This document shows positions 51,043 to 62,313 of a stretch of 64,000 nt of DNA, piece after piece. Positions within the stretch are counted from its first letter, which is position 1; each line of letters opens with the position of its first letter. The notes under the pieces were generated by a model. That model worked only from the letters and a program-made list of their open reading frames with translations. It ran no database searches and was not told the origin of the DNA. The stretch covers positions 19,255,748 through 19,319,747 of the forward strand of contig NC_090251.1 of assembly GCF_037325665.1 (NCBI RefSeq), in the 5' to 3' direction. The translations under genes were made by a program, and so were the position numbers. The DNA comes from Littorina saxatilis. Lineage: Eukaryota; Mollusca; Gastropoda; Littorinimorpha; Littorinidae.

Positions 51043-51470
51043 CTTTTTGAGTCACTTGAGAAAAAGTGACTCTATGTAATCGGTCAGTGTTAGTCTGTCC
51101 GGCCGGCCGTCCGGCCGGCCGTCCGGCCGGCCGGCCGTCCGTAGACACCACCTTAACGTTGGACTTTTCTCGGAAACTATCAAAGCGATCGGGCTCATAT
51201 TTTGTTTAGTCGTGACCTCCAATGACCTCTACACTTTAACGATGGTTTCGTTGACCTTTGACCTTTTTCAAGGTCACAGGTCAGCGTCAAAGGAAAAATT
51301 AGACATTTTATATCTTTGACAAAGTTCATCGGATGTGATTGAAACTTTGTAGGATTATTCTTTACATCAAAGTATTTACATCTGTAGCCTTTTACGAACG
51401 TTATCAGAAAAACAAGGGAGATAAGGCAGGTTTCACGGTAATCAGACTCTTTGATGTGTGTAAACTTTGC
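51043..51470 (+). mobile_element. HINE-like element, GAGTCACTTGAG family, 5' part
   Basis: The GAGTCACTT...AAGTGACTC hairpin, then a CCGGCCGGCCGTCC microsatellite, 'ttaacgttggacttttctcg' and AAGGTCA motifs. The 3' end is not found nearby. Confidence 0.75.
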
Positions 51471-52551
51471 CTTCAAATTACTTGCTTACTGTGTTGATTT
51501 TCATCATTTTTTCTGCTTGGCATGAGTAAGTATGGTATTTGCAATACAAAAAAATAAATAAAAGCTAAAATGTTTGTGTTTGAGCAATTATTTGAGCGCG
51601 TTTTTCGAAGCGAACGTGTGAATCCTGACAGACACCATTTCCTTCTGTCACATGACCCCATCTCAAAGTGTGATTCAACAGACACAAAAATAACACACAA
51701 AACTTATGATAATGGGGTTATTAATTCAATTAATACACAAGGTTAGTCTCTGACTAGAGAAAATAGGGAAACAATATCAAATGGGAGCATAAAACCGTTT
51801 CTGGAAAAATGTTCAATCACCACCGAAAGTGTCTGTCAGTAAAAAAAACACGTGCTTTGTTTGCAAAGCAAAGCCTAATTTTACACATCGCGTGCTTTTG
51901 TCTGTTATTCTTGCTTGTGAACATCATTTTATTGATGTTCTTCACTGGAAAGCAGGTGTATCATCAACAGTATCACAAAATCGCAAAGAATGAACATTTT
52001 TGTTGTGATCCGACCGGTGTCTGTAGACTGAATCACACGTTCGGCAAACTTCGTTTTTAACGGAAATAACCGAGCCTTTAATCGGAAACGACGTTTCAAC
52101 CGCTTCATATCGTCTGCAGGAAGAAAAAGAGGAATGCGATACCCAGTGAGTAAAACATTTAATCGTTTTTAGTGCCTTTTGATCAAGTTTTGTTGCGTCT
52201 GTCAGCAACGTTCGTCAACCCAACGTTCGGCACAGCGACGCACGCATACGGATTTGCAGCGTTTGCATTCGGAAAGTGAGGGATTTGTGAGTTCGTTTGC
52301 ATAATTTCAATCGCTAGTAGGTTTTCCCTTCGTCTCCCATTCTTGTGTTTACATGTTATTGGCATTTCATTGTGTAAATTGAAAGTTTGTGAGTAACAGT
52401 AGTAAAATCTGTCGAACGTTGGCAACGCTGACAGACGGAAATATCGAACGTTGCCTTCAATGACAGACTGGCTTGGCGATCGTACTTTCGATTCGTAGGA
52501 ACACAATATATAGAGACAACAATGTGCGCTCGTTACCACAACGGTCATGAA
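51471..52551. other. Spacer
   Basis: No gene or classified repeat is supported. Confidence 0.3.
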
Positions 52552-52872
52552 CCGGTGTAACACAAAATTTTTACTCCACGAAAAATTGACTCGGACGGAG
52601 TAAACTTCCAGTAAAAATCTTGTACGAAAAAAGAACTCACAAGGAACTAAATTTTTACTCCCCAAATATTTACTCCCAGTACATCTCGTACGAGAAACTT
52701 AGGGCCTACTCCTTCGTTTATAATTCGCGCAATATCCCATTTACGTGCAATCCCGTTTTGCCGCCGTCCCATTTTGGCGACATTTAACAAGCCAAGCGTC
52801 ATTTTACTACCGCATCCCATTTTGGCGCAATCCCGTTTCGCCGCTATCCCATTTTTTTGAATTTTTTTTTTC
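52552..52872. mobile_element. Truncated CCGGTGTAACAC MITE
   Basis: Starts CCGGTGTAACAC with 'ttttactcc' motifs like 6402-6947, then repeated 'cgcaatcccgttttgccgc'. It is cut at the start of the next HINE-like copy. Confidence 0.7.
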
Positions 52873-53458
52873 TTTTTACATTTAGTCAAGTTTTGACTAA
52901 ATGTTTAACATAGAGGGGGAATCGAGACGAGGGTCGTGTTGTATGTGTGTCTGTGTGTGTGTGTGTGAGTGTGTGTGTGTGTGTGTGCGTGTGTGTGTGT
53001 GTAGAGCGATTGAGAGTAAACTACTGGACCGATCTTTATGAAATTTGACATGAGAGTTACTGGGTATGATATCCCCGGACGTTTTTTTCAGTTTTTCGAT
53101 AAATGTCTTTCATGACGTCATATCCGGCTTTTTTTTAAAAGTTGAGGCGGCACTATCACACCCTCATTTTTCAATCAAATTGATTGAAATTTTGGCCAAG
53201 CAATCTTCGACAAAGGCCGGACTTCGGTATTGCATTTCAGCTTGGTGGCGTAAATATTAGTTTATGACTTTGGTCATTAAAAATCTGAAAATTGTAATTA
53301 AAATTATTTTTTTATAAAACGATCTAAATGTACGTTCATCTTATTCTTCATCATTTCCTGATTCCAAAAACATATAAATATGTTATATTCGGATTAAAAA
53401 CAAGGTCTGAAAATTAAAAATATAAAAATTATTATCAAAATCAATGGACGTCTACCCA
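52873..53458 (+). mobile_element. HINE-like element, 5' two thirds
   Basis: Matches 42942 onward ('acatttagtcaagttttgac', GT tract, 'tgacgtcatatccggctttt') and stops abruptly at ~53458 inside its AT-rich body. Confidence 0.78.
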
Positions 53459-53520
53459 CAACACGCCACTGGATGCCGCGTGGTGCCAGTCGTGAAAACC
53501 AGGTTCTTTGTCCCACAGTG

Positions 53521-53764
53521 AGACATTCAAGTTGGGGACTTTGTGACCGCTGACTTTGTCAGCATGGATGGAAAGGTGGAGAGATACAGGGCGGTGATCA
53601 TCCCCAAGTCAACCCATTTCCCCGATGGGCCAGATCGAGAGGAGATCTGTGTGAAGTGTTTGCGCGCAAAAGACAATGGGAGATACTATGTCTTTCCTAA
53701 TGTTGATGACATTTCATGCTTGCCAATGGCTCAGATAAAAAAAAATCCCACCAACGAACCATGA
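53521..53764 (+). pseudogene. Orphan C-terminal coding fragment
   Basis: An open frame from a stop at 53521 to TGA reads DIQVGDFVTADFVSMDGKVE, then RYRAVIIPKS, EEICVKCLRAKDNGRYYVFP, NVDDISCLPMAQIKK. It looks coding (a VGDFV beta-barrel-like start and CVKCL), resembling C-terminal modules seen in transposon-linked invertebrate proteins. I cannot name the family. It directly follows the broken HINE edge, so it may be a captured or decayed piece, or a terminal exon. Confidence 0.35.
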
Positions 53765-54554
53765 ACAACAGGGGGGATTACTATTTTGACATGTGACCAA
53801 GTCTCATTTGAGCGTTCACAGTGTTACCTGAGAATAGCACACCCCCTTGAATTGGGACCAAAGAAAAAGCGTTGTATATATGCATTTTTGAATGCTTTTC
53901 TAAAGTCATAAATTCATTTGTGAAAAAAATTAATTTTTAGGGATTGTTTTGCCGAATGCATGCAGTTAAGAAATTGACCCCGTTTTCAAATTTAGGGGGT
54001 AGGGTTGCCCCATAGCCCACGTATGTCTGTGTGACTGTGTCAAATATCAATCTACTTTGCGTACAAACTGTATAGATGTTTGTTTTTCGATTTTAGAATG
54101 ATTTCTTAAGCTGGTTAGAACTTCTGAGGTCTACAGGAAACGATAAAGATAAAAAATGTACAAAATATAAGTAGCGTCCTTTATCTTACCATTGTTCTGA
54201 TCAATACTGTCCCTTTATTTGCAAGTTAACCGTTTTTATTAATGTGTTCAAGGAGTATGTTAAAAATTATTATCAATGGTTGCTTTAAACAGCACCTTTG
54301 GGCAGTTATTATGCACTGAAGTTGTAAAAGCATGTTTTGGGGTTTTTAGGATATAGCGTCTTGGAACGCCAATCATCTTGGAAATACGAATGTTCATATA
54401 ATTTTTTTTACTGTTTTGGATAGATAAAAAGTTGAACTCTTGGTGCAAACTGTTTTTTGGCCCCTGTTTGACTATTTATTATTTTGGAATATTGTGTGTG
54501 AGAGGGAAACTGCAATCCTCAATATCATGAAACGTGCCATAACTAGCCTTTTCT
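53765..54554. other. Spacer
   Basis: No gene recognised. Confidence 0.3.
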
Positions 54555-54735
54555 GTTCGGCAACACACAACTTAACGTTGGGCTTTTCTCGGAAACTATA
54601 AAAGTGACCGGGCTCAAATTTTATGTGAACGTGACTCATTGTGTTGTGAATAGCAATTTCTTCCTGTCCATCTGATGCCTCATATAATATTCAGAACTGC
54701 GAAAGTGACTCGATCGAGCGTTTGCTCTTCTTGTT
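54555..54735 (+). mobile_element. HINE-like element, GAGTCACTT family, degraded copy
   Basis: Contains 'ttaacgttgggcttttctcg' (5' body) and, only ~130 bp later, the 3' end 'gaaagtgactcgatcgagcg' with the GAGC-GTTT-GCTC hairpin and TTCTTGTT. It is internally deleted. Confidence 0.7.
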
Positions 54736-55198
54736 AAAATTAATTTTTCATTTGAGTAATTCAAATGTACCGCTTGAAATGTACGTCTTCAATACTTATG
54801 GCCCCGCCCTGTACTACCCTGTCAGTGACCAAGACAGCGTAGTCTGCATGACAGAGATCATTATCGATCTGCTGACAACAAGTCTCTGTCAAGGACCGTC
54901 ACCAATATTGATCCTTCCCTCAAATCAGTGACGGTCAATACATTTTAAATTCTCTCTTTAGATCTACAAAATACAGGTGTGTGTGTGTGTGTGTGTCCTT
55001 TTATGCAACCTCAAGGATTCAAGTAAAAATAAAGCTTTGCCTTGCATTTGACTCGAATTTCACTACGATTGTGAAGAAACAGACGGAACACCAAAAGCGT
55101 CTTTTACTGTTTTATTTTCATTTATTCTGTATAGGAGGCCAAAGTCCGAGTGTGTTTACAGATTAAACCTCCTTGAGTAGTCTCAAGGAGTGTCATTC
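54736..55198. other. Spacer
   Basis: A short TG run (~54976-54996). No gene seen. Confidence 0.3.
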
Positions 55199-55628
55199 TA
55201 AACTTGGCCAAAAAATTATTGCAACAATTTTCGCACGCTCAGAAAAGCGTTAAACCACAATCCATTTTAATTGAACTTTATATGCTGGAAAAGGTAAGTA
55301 GCCTATGTCTACTGTTCATATCATTTGTTCGATCGGTGGTACTTTGTATTGGCATCCCGTGGCAGCCTGTCAAACAAGGTCACCCTTAAAATCGACCTGA
55401 CAAAAACCAATGCCCCGTATTTTAAAATCTGCAAAAAATCAGAATGGTAAGCCATTGGAAAGGCCATTCAATTTTCTGTTCAGAGCGTTTTGTTTCATGC
55501 ACCTTACGTCTTTAGTATTTGTGTAGCCTTTTGTCAAAGACGGTAGGTGTCAACCGTTTCAGAGGCCAAAAAAGGCACGTTTTGCGGGGATTTTTGAGGG
55601 GTCTTCCACTGAAAGAGCCATATCTGCT

Positions 55629-56135
55629 TTAAAGGCACAGTGCAGCTCACAGCCTTCGTTTTGCGTTTTTGTTGCAGCTGAGTGCATTTACAGTTCAAAA
55701 ATCCTCCTATGGTAGTAAAACAAACCCAAAACTACCCAACGACGACATCTGTGAAGCTCGACAGTTTCTTGTTCACGCGAGTGCATAAATTAACCTAGTT
55801 ATTACGTGGTGTTTGGTCGGAGTTCGATTCAACTGAGTGATTCCGGCCTCCATTTTGTTTTACACAAACTCATGATGACGTCTGACATAGTTTGCTAGTG
55901 ACGTGTCTTTTTGTGCATGATGTGGTGATCTACCTGATCTAAATTTAAATCCAAAAATAGGTCAAGACCAGCCGGGTCCGAGTACGAAATTAATTCGTAA
56001 AAAAATCGCAGTTCTTGACTCTTTGGGTGCAAGTCAATGAAACTTGGTAGTTCTTCTAACGGATAGCTGCCTGAGGTATGACTAAAAGCCCCAGGGGCTC
56101 CGTGCACCTGGATTTGACAAGTTCAGTACCTTTAA
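55629..56135. mobile_element. TTAA-flanked MITE, intact sister
   Basis: TTAAAGGCACAGTGCAG at the left, CAGTACCTTTAA at the right, ~500 bp. It is the inverted homologue of 36762-38735 without the DIRS. The right arm of the large inverted repeat lacks it at the same point. Confidence 0.88.
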
Positions 56136-56629
56136 GTTCTCAATGAATTGATTAAAAAAAATCAGAAGTTATAACCAATAGGCTGACCAAAATCTGTAAT
56201 GATTTTTGTGAACGTGTATAACAAGCGTGTCGTATTACGTAACTTTTCCGAAAGATCTAAACAAATATTCTTATTAATTCAGGGTTTAAGGACAAAAAAT
56301 CGTGACTTTGCATGCTAAGCAAAAAATGGTTGGGGCAAATGGTGCCAAAGTTTCAGGCAGATCTGAGTGCTGGTTTACATTTGCTGGAGATGGGAACACG
56401 CAAGAAAAATTATCTATCACCGTCAATGGTACCGTATACAGCCGCTGCGCTGGAGAGACTAACAGCCTGTGCTTGGCTGTGGTTATTTTTAGCCGGAGCA
56501 CTGTGTTCCGTGCGATACACGCTTTGGTGATTTGATGAATGTAAGAGTGTGCGGCGGCGGGCGCGCGGTAGTGTGTGAGTGTGTGTTTATGCGTCATTTT
56601 TTTTATTGTGTGTGTTAGAGAGAACGAAT

Positions 56630-56631
<2 letters not shown>

Positions 56632-56671
<40 letters not shown>

Positions 56672-56760
56672 GACTGAGTCAGTGTGTGTGTGTGTGCCGT
56701 GTGTGCGTGTGTGTGTCTTTGTGTGTGTGTGTGTGTGTCTTTGTGTGTGTGAGTGGTCTC
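56632..56760. repeat. GA and GT microsatellites
   Basis: (GA)n at ~56632-56672 then (GT)n to ~56756, in the spacer of the inverted repeat. Confidence 0.9.
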
Positions 56761-57113
56761 GTGCGTTTCGATTCATTCAAAGATGCAAAGATTTTCGTTG
56801 TTGATACAAAGGGACTTGACGCTCACTTTCTGCACGCTGAGAACGCCACTTCCTGCAGTGACGCTGAGAACGTTCAAAAATACAATCAAAATATTAATTC
56901 TGCCCTACAGCGTTTTAGTTGGTCCATGATGGGTCCAACCATTTGTTTTCCTAATTTATGTCAAGCCTCTGATGCCAAGAAATTGAGTGAAGCCGACCCG
57001 CTTTGAATTTTCAACTGTAATATGACTAAGGAGTTACGCCCCTTATCCGTTCGTTTTCAAAGCCTTGTGTAGGAAACGTCATGGCTTTGAGTTGAAAGTG
57101 GAGAGAGAGGGAC

Positions 57114-57203
57114 AGACACACACACACACACTCTCTCTCTCTCTCTTCCTCTCTCTATCCCCCCCTCTCTCTCTCTCTCTCTCTAACTCAGTCTCACTGT
57201 CTC

Positions 57204-57249
<46 letters not shown>

Positions 57250-57270
57250 ACACACACACACACACACACA
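57114..57270. repeat. CA / CT / CA microsatellites
   Basis: CA tracts flank CT tracts. The open frames here are artefacts. Confidence 0.92.
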
Positions 57271-57288
57271 ATCGGCACAAACAGACTC

Positions 57289-58229
57289 ATAGGGGAAGGG
57301 CTCCTAATATGGACCACTTTTTGTTTCATGCTGATAACTAGCTTGTTTTCTTGCTAAGAAGTTTCATTTTGTGTTTGGTAGTCCTTCTCTCTTAGGTTAA
57401 CCGCTAGGCCTAATTAGAGTGAAATAGCTTTGATAGATATTCAGCAAAAATTAAAGACAGAAAAAAACACAAATGGTCCATTAGCCTGGGCGCCTAATAT
57501 GGACCACTGAAGCGCCCTTCTCGAATCACTGTAAAAAGCCCCCTATACTTCAGAATAACATGATACAACTTAGTGTGCAAGTCAGATTAATCAAAATATG
57601 CTTTAGATTTATCTGTTTCGGGTTGATGAGAGCATTATTTGAAGCACACCAGGAAACTAAAGAAACTCATCAAAAACAGAGTGAAAATAAGTGAAATTAT
57701 CAACTTCCACGAAAAGAAGACTATTTGTGATATTTTTTTTAAATCTCGAAGGCTAGTTATAGGTCATTTTCAGCAAGCTTCTGAATGAATTAATGAAAAT
57801 AGCCTTTAGCTTTTATTTTCTTCGATTTGTTGAAGGTGGTCCATATTAGGGGACTCACACATACTTTGAGATTTTGCAATTACTTTTTGTTTGCAGTAGA
57901 AACTCGGGGTCAGCACTAATAAATGTAACAAATACGGTCTTAGCTGTCATATGTAGCAATTTTTGTGTGATAAAAACTTTGGCTGTGGACAGAAACGAGT
58001 CCGTTTAAGGCGGCAAATTTAGAGTGAACCCTGCCAAAAGTGAAAAATAGAGAAAAAGCCTAACGGTTTTCAGGTTTGTGTTTCTGCAACTGTTTTGACA
58101 TGTGAAAGTTATCCAGAGAGGGTGAATACAGCCAATGAAATTGTTTTGAGCGCTCTAGCGCCGTTAGTTTGTCAGAACAGGAGGTGGTCCATATTAGGAG
58201 CCGGTCCATATTAGGAGCCCTTCCCCTAC
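57289..58229. mobile_element. MITE with AGGGGAAGGGCTCCTAATAT ends
   Basis: Left AGGGGAAGGGCTCCTAATAT and right complement enclose ~890 bp. The motif CTAATATGGACC recurs at least five times, forward near the left (57310, 57490) and inverted near the right (~57836, ~58186, ~58203). It is inserted in the centre of the large inverted repeat and bordered by CA microsatellites. Confidence 0.85.
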
Positions 58230-58284
58230 ACACACACACACACACACACGCACACACAAACACGCACGCACACACACCCACGGC

Positions 58285-58324
<40 letters not shown>

Positions 58325-58371
58325 CTCAGTCTCTTTGTCTCCAACACACACATTATCATGAACAGACTCAA

Positions 58372-58411
<40 letters not shown>

Positions 58412-58440
58412 ACACACACACACACACTCACACACAGGCT
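58228..58440. repeat. CA / CT / CA microsatellites
   Basis: Same layout as 57114-57270, so the MITE is bracketed by similar simple repeats. Confidence 0.92.
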
Positions 58441-59306
58441 ACCGCGCGCCCGCCGCAGACTCTTACCGTCAATAACTATCAAATCAACACAGCGCTCTGG
58501 CTAAAAATAACCTCAGCACAGGCCATGGACTGATATCTCTACGGCGACTGTATGCAGTAAAAAAGACGATCATCGATAATTTTTCTTGTGCGTTCCCATC
58601 TTCAGCAAACGTAAACCAGCACTTAGATCTGCCTGAAACTTTGGCACCAATTGCCTCAACTATTTTTTGCTTCGCATGCAAAGTCACGATTTTTTGTCCT
58701 TAAACCCTGAATTAATAAGAATATTTGTTTAGATCTTTCGGAAAAGTTACGTAATACGACACGCTTGTTATACACGTTCACAAAAATCCACACACATTCT
58801 GGTCAGCCTATTGGTCATAACTTTTTAAATTTTCAAAGCAATTCATTGGGAACTTGAGCAGATATGGCTCTCTTAGTGGAGGACCCCCTCAAAAATGGCC
58901 GCAAAACGTGCCTTTTTTGGCCTCTGAAACGGTTGACACCTACCGCCTTTGACAAAAGGTACACAAATACTAAAGACGTAAGGTGCATGAAACGAAATGC
59001 TCTGAACAGGAAATTGAATGGCCTTTCCAATGGTAGTCAGAAGTGTTTGGTAAGTGCACATTCTGATTTTTTGCAGATTTTAAAATACGGGGCATTGGTT
59101 TTTGTCAGGTCGATTTTAAGGGTGACCTTGTTTGACAGGCTGCCACGGGATGCCTATACAAAGTACCACCAATCGAACAAATGATATGAACAGTAGACAT
59201 AATTACCTTTTCCAGCATATAAAGTTCAATTAAAATGGATTGTGGTTTATAGCTTTTCTGAACGTGCGAAAATTGTTGCAATAATTTTTTGGCCAAGTTT
59301 ATATAC

Positions 59307-59310
<4 letters not shown>

Positions 59311-59340
<30 letters not shown>

Positions 59341-59394
59341 GACGCAAACTCACACGCATGCACGCACACACACACACACGGACGCACGCACGCA

Positions 59395-59443
<49 letters not shown>
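59311..59443. repeat. CA microsatellite
   Basis: (CA)n with GCAC variants just outside the right arm of the inverted repeat. Confidence 0.92.
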
Positions 59444-59445
<2 letters not shown>

Positions 59446-59521
59446 GTTGCGACGGGCGCGGTCCCCTGCGAAGCTATAAGATTCGTCTGAGAACTTAACA
59501 ATCTAACACAATGCAATACTA

Positions 59522-61126
59522 TACTAGCGGAAAAAAGTTAAGGACGGTTCACACACGCAATCACAGCAAAAGAACGAATGAACATATCGTACGGAAATTT
59601 GGAACACGTTTACTTCAGTCAATGTGCAACGCAACTGCAAAATTTGGGTTTATTTCATCGAGCCGATTCGGTTATTCATGTCCACAAACAGCAGAGGGGT
59701 CACAAATAAACATAACAAGTCTTTCATGAGGTCAATAATGGGTGTGTCCGCCACGTTTGCGCTCAAGTTCACCACACCTTGACCGCATAGAGTTCATAAG
59801 GTTCGTGAAAAAGGCCTGTGGAATGGCCTGCCACTCCTGTTGGAGCATCTGCAGCAGCTGCTGCAGGTTTCTGGGAGGCTGGTGGTTGGCCCTCACCTGC
59901 CTGTCCAGTTCGTCCCATACATGCTCTATGGGGTTCATTTCTGGCGAACAGGCAGGGAAATCCATCCTGACGACCCCGGTTTGCTGGATGTAGTCGTTGA
60001 CAAGCCTGGCCCTGTGAGGAGTAGCATTGTCATCCTGAAACACGGCGTTTGGGCCAATCTGCTGCAGGGTCGGCAAGACAATAGGGGCGAGAATTTCGTC
60101 CCTGTAGCGTTGACCAGTGAGATTCCCGACCACATGGTACAGGGGGGTGCGTTGATGAAGGCTGAAGCCCCCCCCCAAACCATGACAGAGCCCCCGCCGA
60201 AGGCCACCCTCTCATGCACTGTGTCGTCTTCATAACGCTCGCCCTCACGCCTCCAGACCTTGCGCCGGCCGTCAGAATGGTACAGGTTGAACCTGGACTC
60301 GTCACTGAATAGGACCTGAGCCCAGTCCCGGCGCGTCCATCTCAAGTGGCGGCGACTCCAGGCCAGACGAGCCCGGCGATGAGCCTGTGTCAGCAGGGGA
60401 CGCACAGCAGGACGACGACTCCGCAGCCGGGCGTCATGCAGGCGGTTGCCGATGGTCCTCTCACTAACGTTGATGTTAGTGGCCTCCTGTAACTGCCCTC
60501 TGATGACCTTGCAGGTGGTGGCCCGGTGCTGCAGCGCCTGCCGTTGGATGAAACGATCTTCCCTAGGAGTAGTCTTTTTGGGGCGACCCGACCTGGGCCT
60601 CTCCTCGACATTGTTTGTCGTCTGGAACCGTTGATTCAGCCTTACAATGACTGAATGCGATACCCCAAGTTGCCTGGCCACTTCGCACTTGGATACGCCG
60701 TCGTGGAGCCAGGCAATTGCTCTTCCTCGGTTGAATGTTGTCAGCTTCCGTCTGGCAGGCATGGTGAGGAGATGGCAGCTCGCAGAAAATCGGCGGCTTA
60801 TAAAGCCGAGTTCGTGATCACAATTCACACTCGAAGGATTGTCCTTGCATGTGCACAACAATTTTGCCATGTTACCTGCCTTATTCTACCCGTGCGCACG
60901 CCAAACAACAGCCTACTTTTTGGCGATTTTGCTATTTTAGTCACGTGCTGCAGCTCTGCGCCCGGGAGTCCCGTGCAGTTTTCCTGCTAACACAGCATAA
61001 CCTACCCATTGGTGTGTAGCATGCGACAGCCATTTGATTTTGCTGACGAAAGAACAGGGTGTTTTAAACAAATGAAAGTCAGCAGGGAAATCAGTGGCCC
61101 GTCCCTAACTTTTTTCCGCTAGTATA
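59522..61126 (-). mobile_element. Tc1-like DNA transposon
   Basis: ~1.6 kb with inverted ends 'tactagcggaaaaaagtta' plus 'aggacgg', TA at both borders, and a single transposase gene on the minus strand. Confidence 0.9.
59732..60762 (-). pseudogene. Tc1-like transposase with one frameshift
   Basis: A cut-and-paste DDE transposase. Start chosen at MPARRKLTTFNRGRAIAW (60762), since the longer upstream frame adds unrelated residues. It has paired-type helix-turn-helix domains (VSKCEVARQLGVSHSVIVRL), a GRPKKTTPRED linker, then the catalytic triad: VLFSDESRFNL (Asp), AVFQDDNATPHRA (Asp), and SPEMNPIEHVWDELD (Glu, 34 residues on, DD34E). The frame breaks at a C run near 60171-60179 between the first and second Asp. 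Otherwise it is nearly intact. Confidence 0.9.
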
Positions 61127-62179
61127 TATTCAACGTCTACAATTACATGCTTACCCTGATTCAGCAAATAAACACTATACTGCATGTGCATTAAAAGCTA
61201 CCATCATTCTTAAAATACAACAGTGTCAAGAACAAAATAGTTTTCTGGAATCACCTTTCGTTCAACATGCTCATTAAATATTAAAAACAATATGTGTAAT
61301 CGCCAGTTTTATTTTGAAGATTAAAGATAACGTAATTTCATGCGTAAACGATCATGCACACCACCGTATAACGGAGTAGATATATTGTTTACATGGAATC
61401 AGAGCATTGTTTCACTTGGTCAAATACCAAATATCAACACCCTGACTGCTTGCTTGAGTTGGGTTGGATTTTTTAATGAATCGATTTCTCGAAAGTAACT
61501 CATGGCTTTTTATTAATTCATTAAAAAAAAAAAACACGCGACCATGCACGGAGAGCACCCAGGTAGTTGCTTTTAGTATTACTTTGACCTAGTCGAGAGA
61601 CGGTCTAATACAGTACCATAGGAATGCCTGGCCAGACCGGACATGTTGAGCCGAACTGCTTACACGGGAAGGGGTGTTGCCAAGTTTAAAGCATACGGTA
61701 CCTTTTAACAAATGTGTGTATGCATCCAGTTTTGCTTTACAATTAAAGCATAACGTTTACACCACACTTTTGCTTCCCATCTCCTTTCCCTCTCGCCGTA
61801 TGTTCTTTCGGGATCATTTATGTAGCCATACCACATTGTAAGCAAGACGGTCACAAAGCGCTCGCATTTCCAAGTCACTTGGTCAAAAAACCGCAAACTC
61901 TGCGTGCGAGTGTGTGTGTGTGTCTGTGTGTCTATGCGTGTCTCCTTGTTTCTAGTATGTACGTCTGTCTGTGTGTGCGTGGTGCGTGCGTGCGTGCGTG
62001 CGTTTGTGTCCGTCTGTCTGTCTGTGTCTGCAGTTGCGCAGACTACCGTAACAAAGCACTTCACATAGAATTTATAAGTGAACTTGTTAAACACTCATTT
62101 TTGCAGATTCTTGGTTTGTGATGTCATTATTCAAAAATCTCAAACTGAAGATTGCAGCTCTTGGGGCGATTAGAGACAG
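61127..62179. other. Spacer
   Basis: A GT/GCGT tract at ~61908-62025. No gene recognised. Confidence 0.35.
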
Positions 62180-62185
62180 TTTATT
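62180..62185 (-). terminator. AATAAA polyadenylation signal (minus strand)
   Basis: AATAAA read on the minus strand, ~130 nt past the stop of the exon at 62314-62366. It supports a gene 3' end here. Confidence 0.5.
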
Positions 62186-62313
62186 GACTGGTAAAGTCCC
62201 TTTGATGTAGTCCAAGTAGTGTACATGTACAAGAGGATGACGTCCTCACACAGGCGCCGCGTGATCGTCTTCCAAGTGATCGTCTTTCACCTGTCTCAGC
62301 ACCACACGCAGCG

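Larger units (their letters stand above)
55199..59303. mobile_element. Large inverted-repeat element (~4.1 kb)
   Basis: Arms 55199-~56510 and ~58505-59303 are inverted copies ('aacttggccaaaaaattatt' outermost; shared 'gtcaaccgtttcagaggcca', 'gtttcaggcagatct'). The left arm is longer because it holds a TTAA element (55629-56135). The centre (~1.9 kb) has microsatellites, a second MITE and no convincing gene. Class unknown; it is foldback-like, or an inversion-duplication. Confidence 0.85.
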
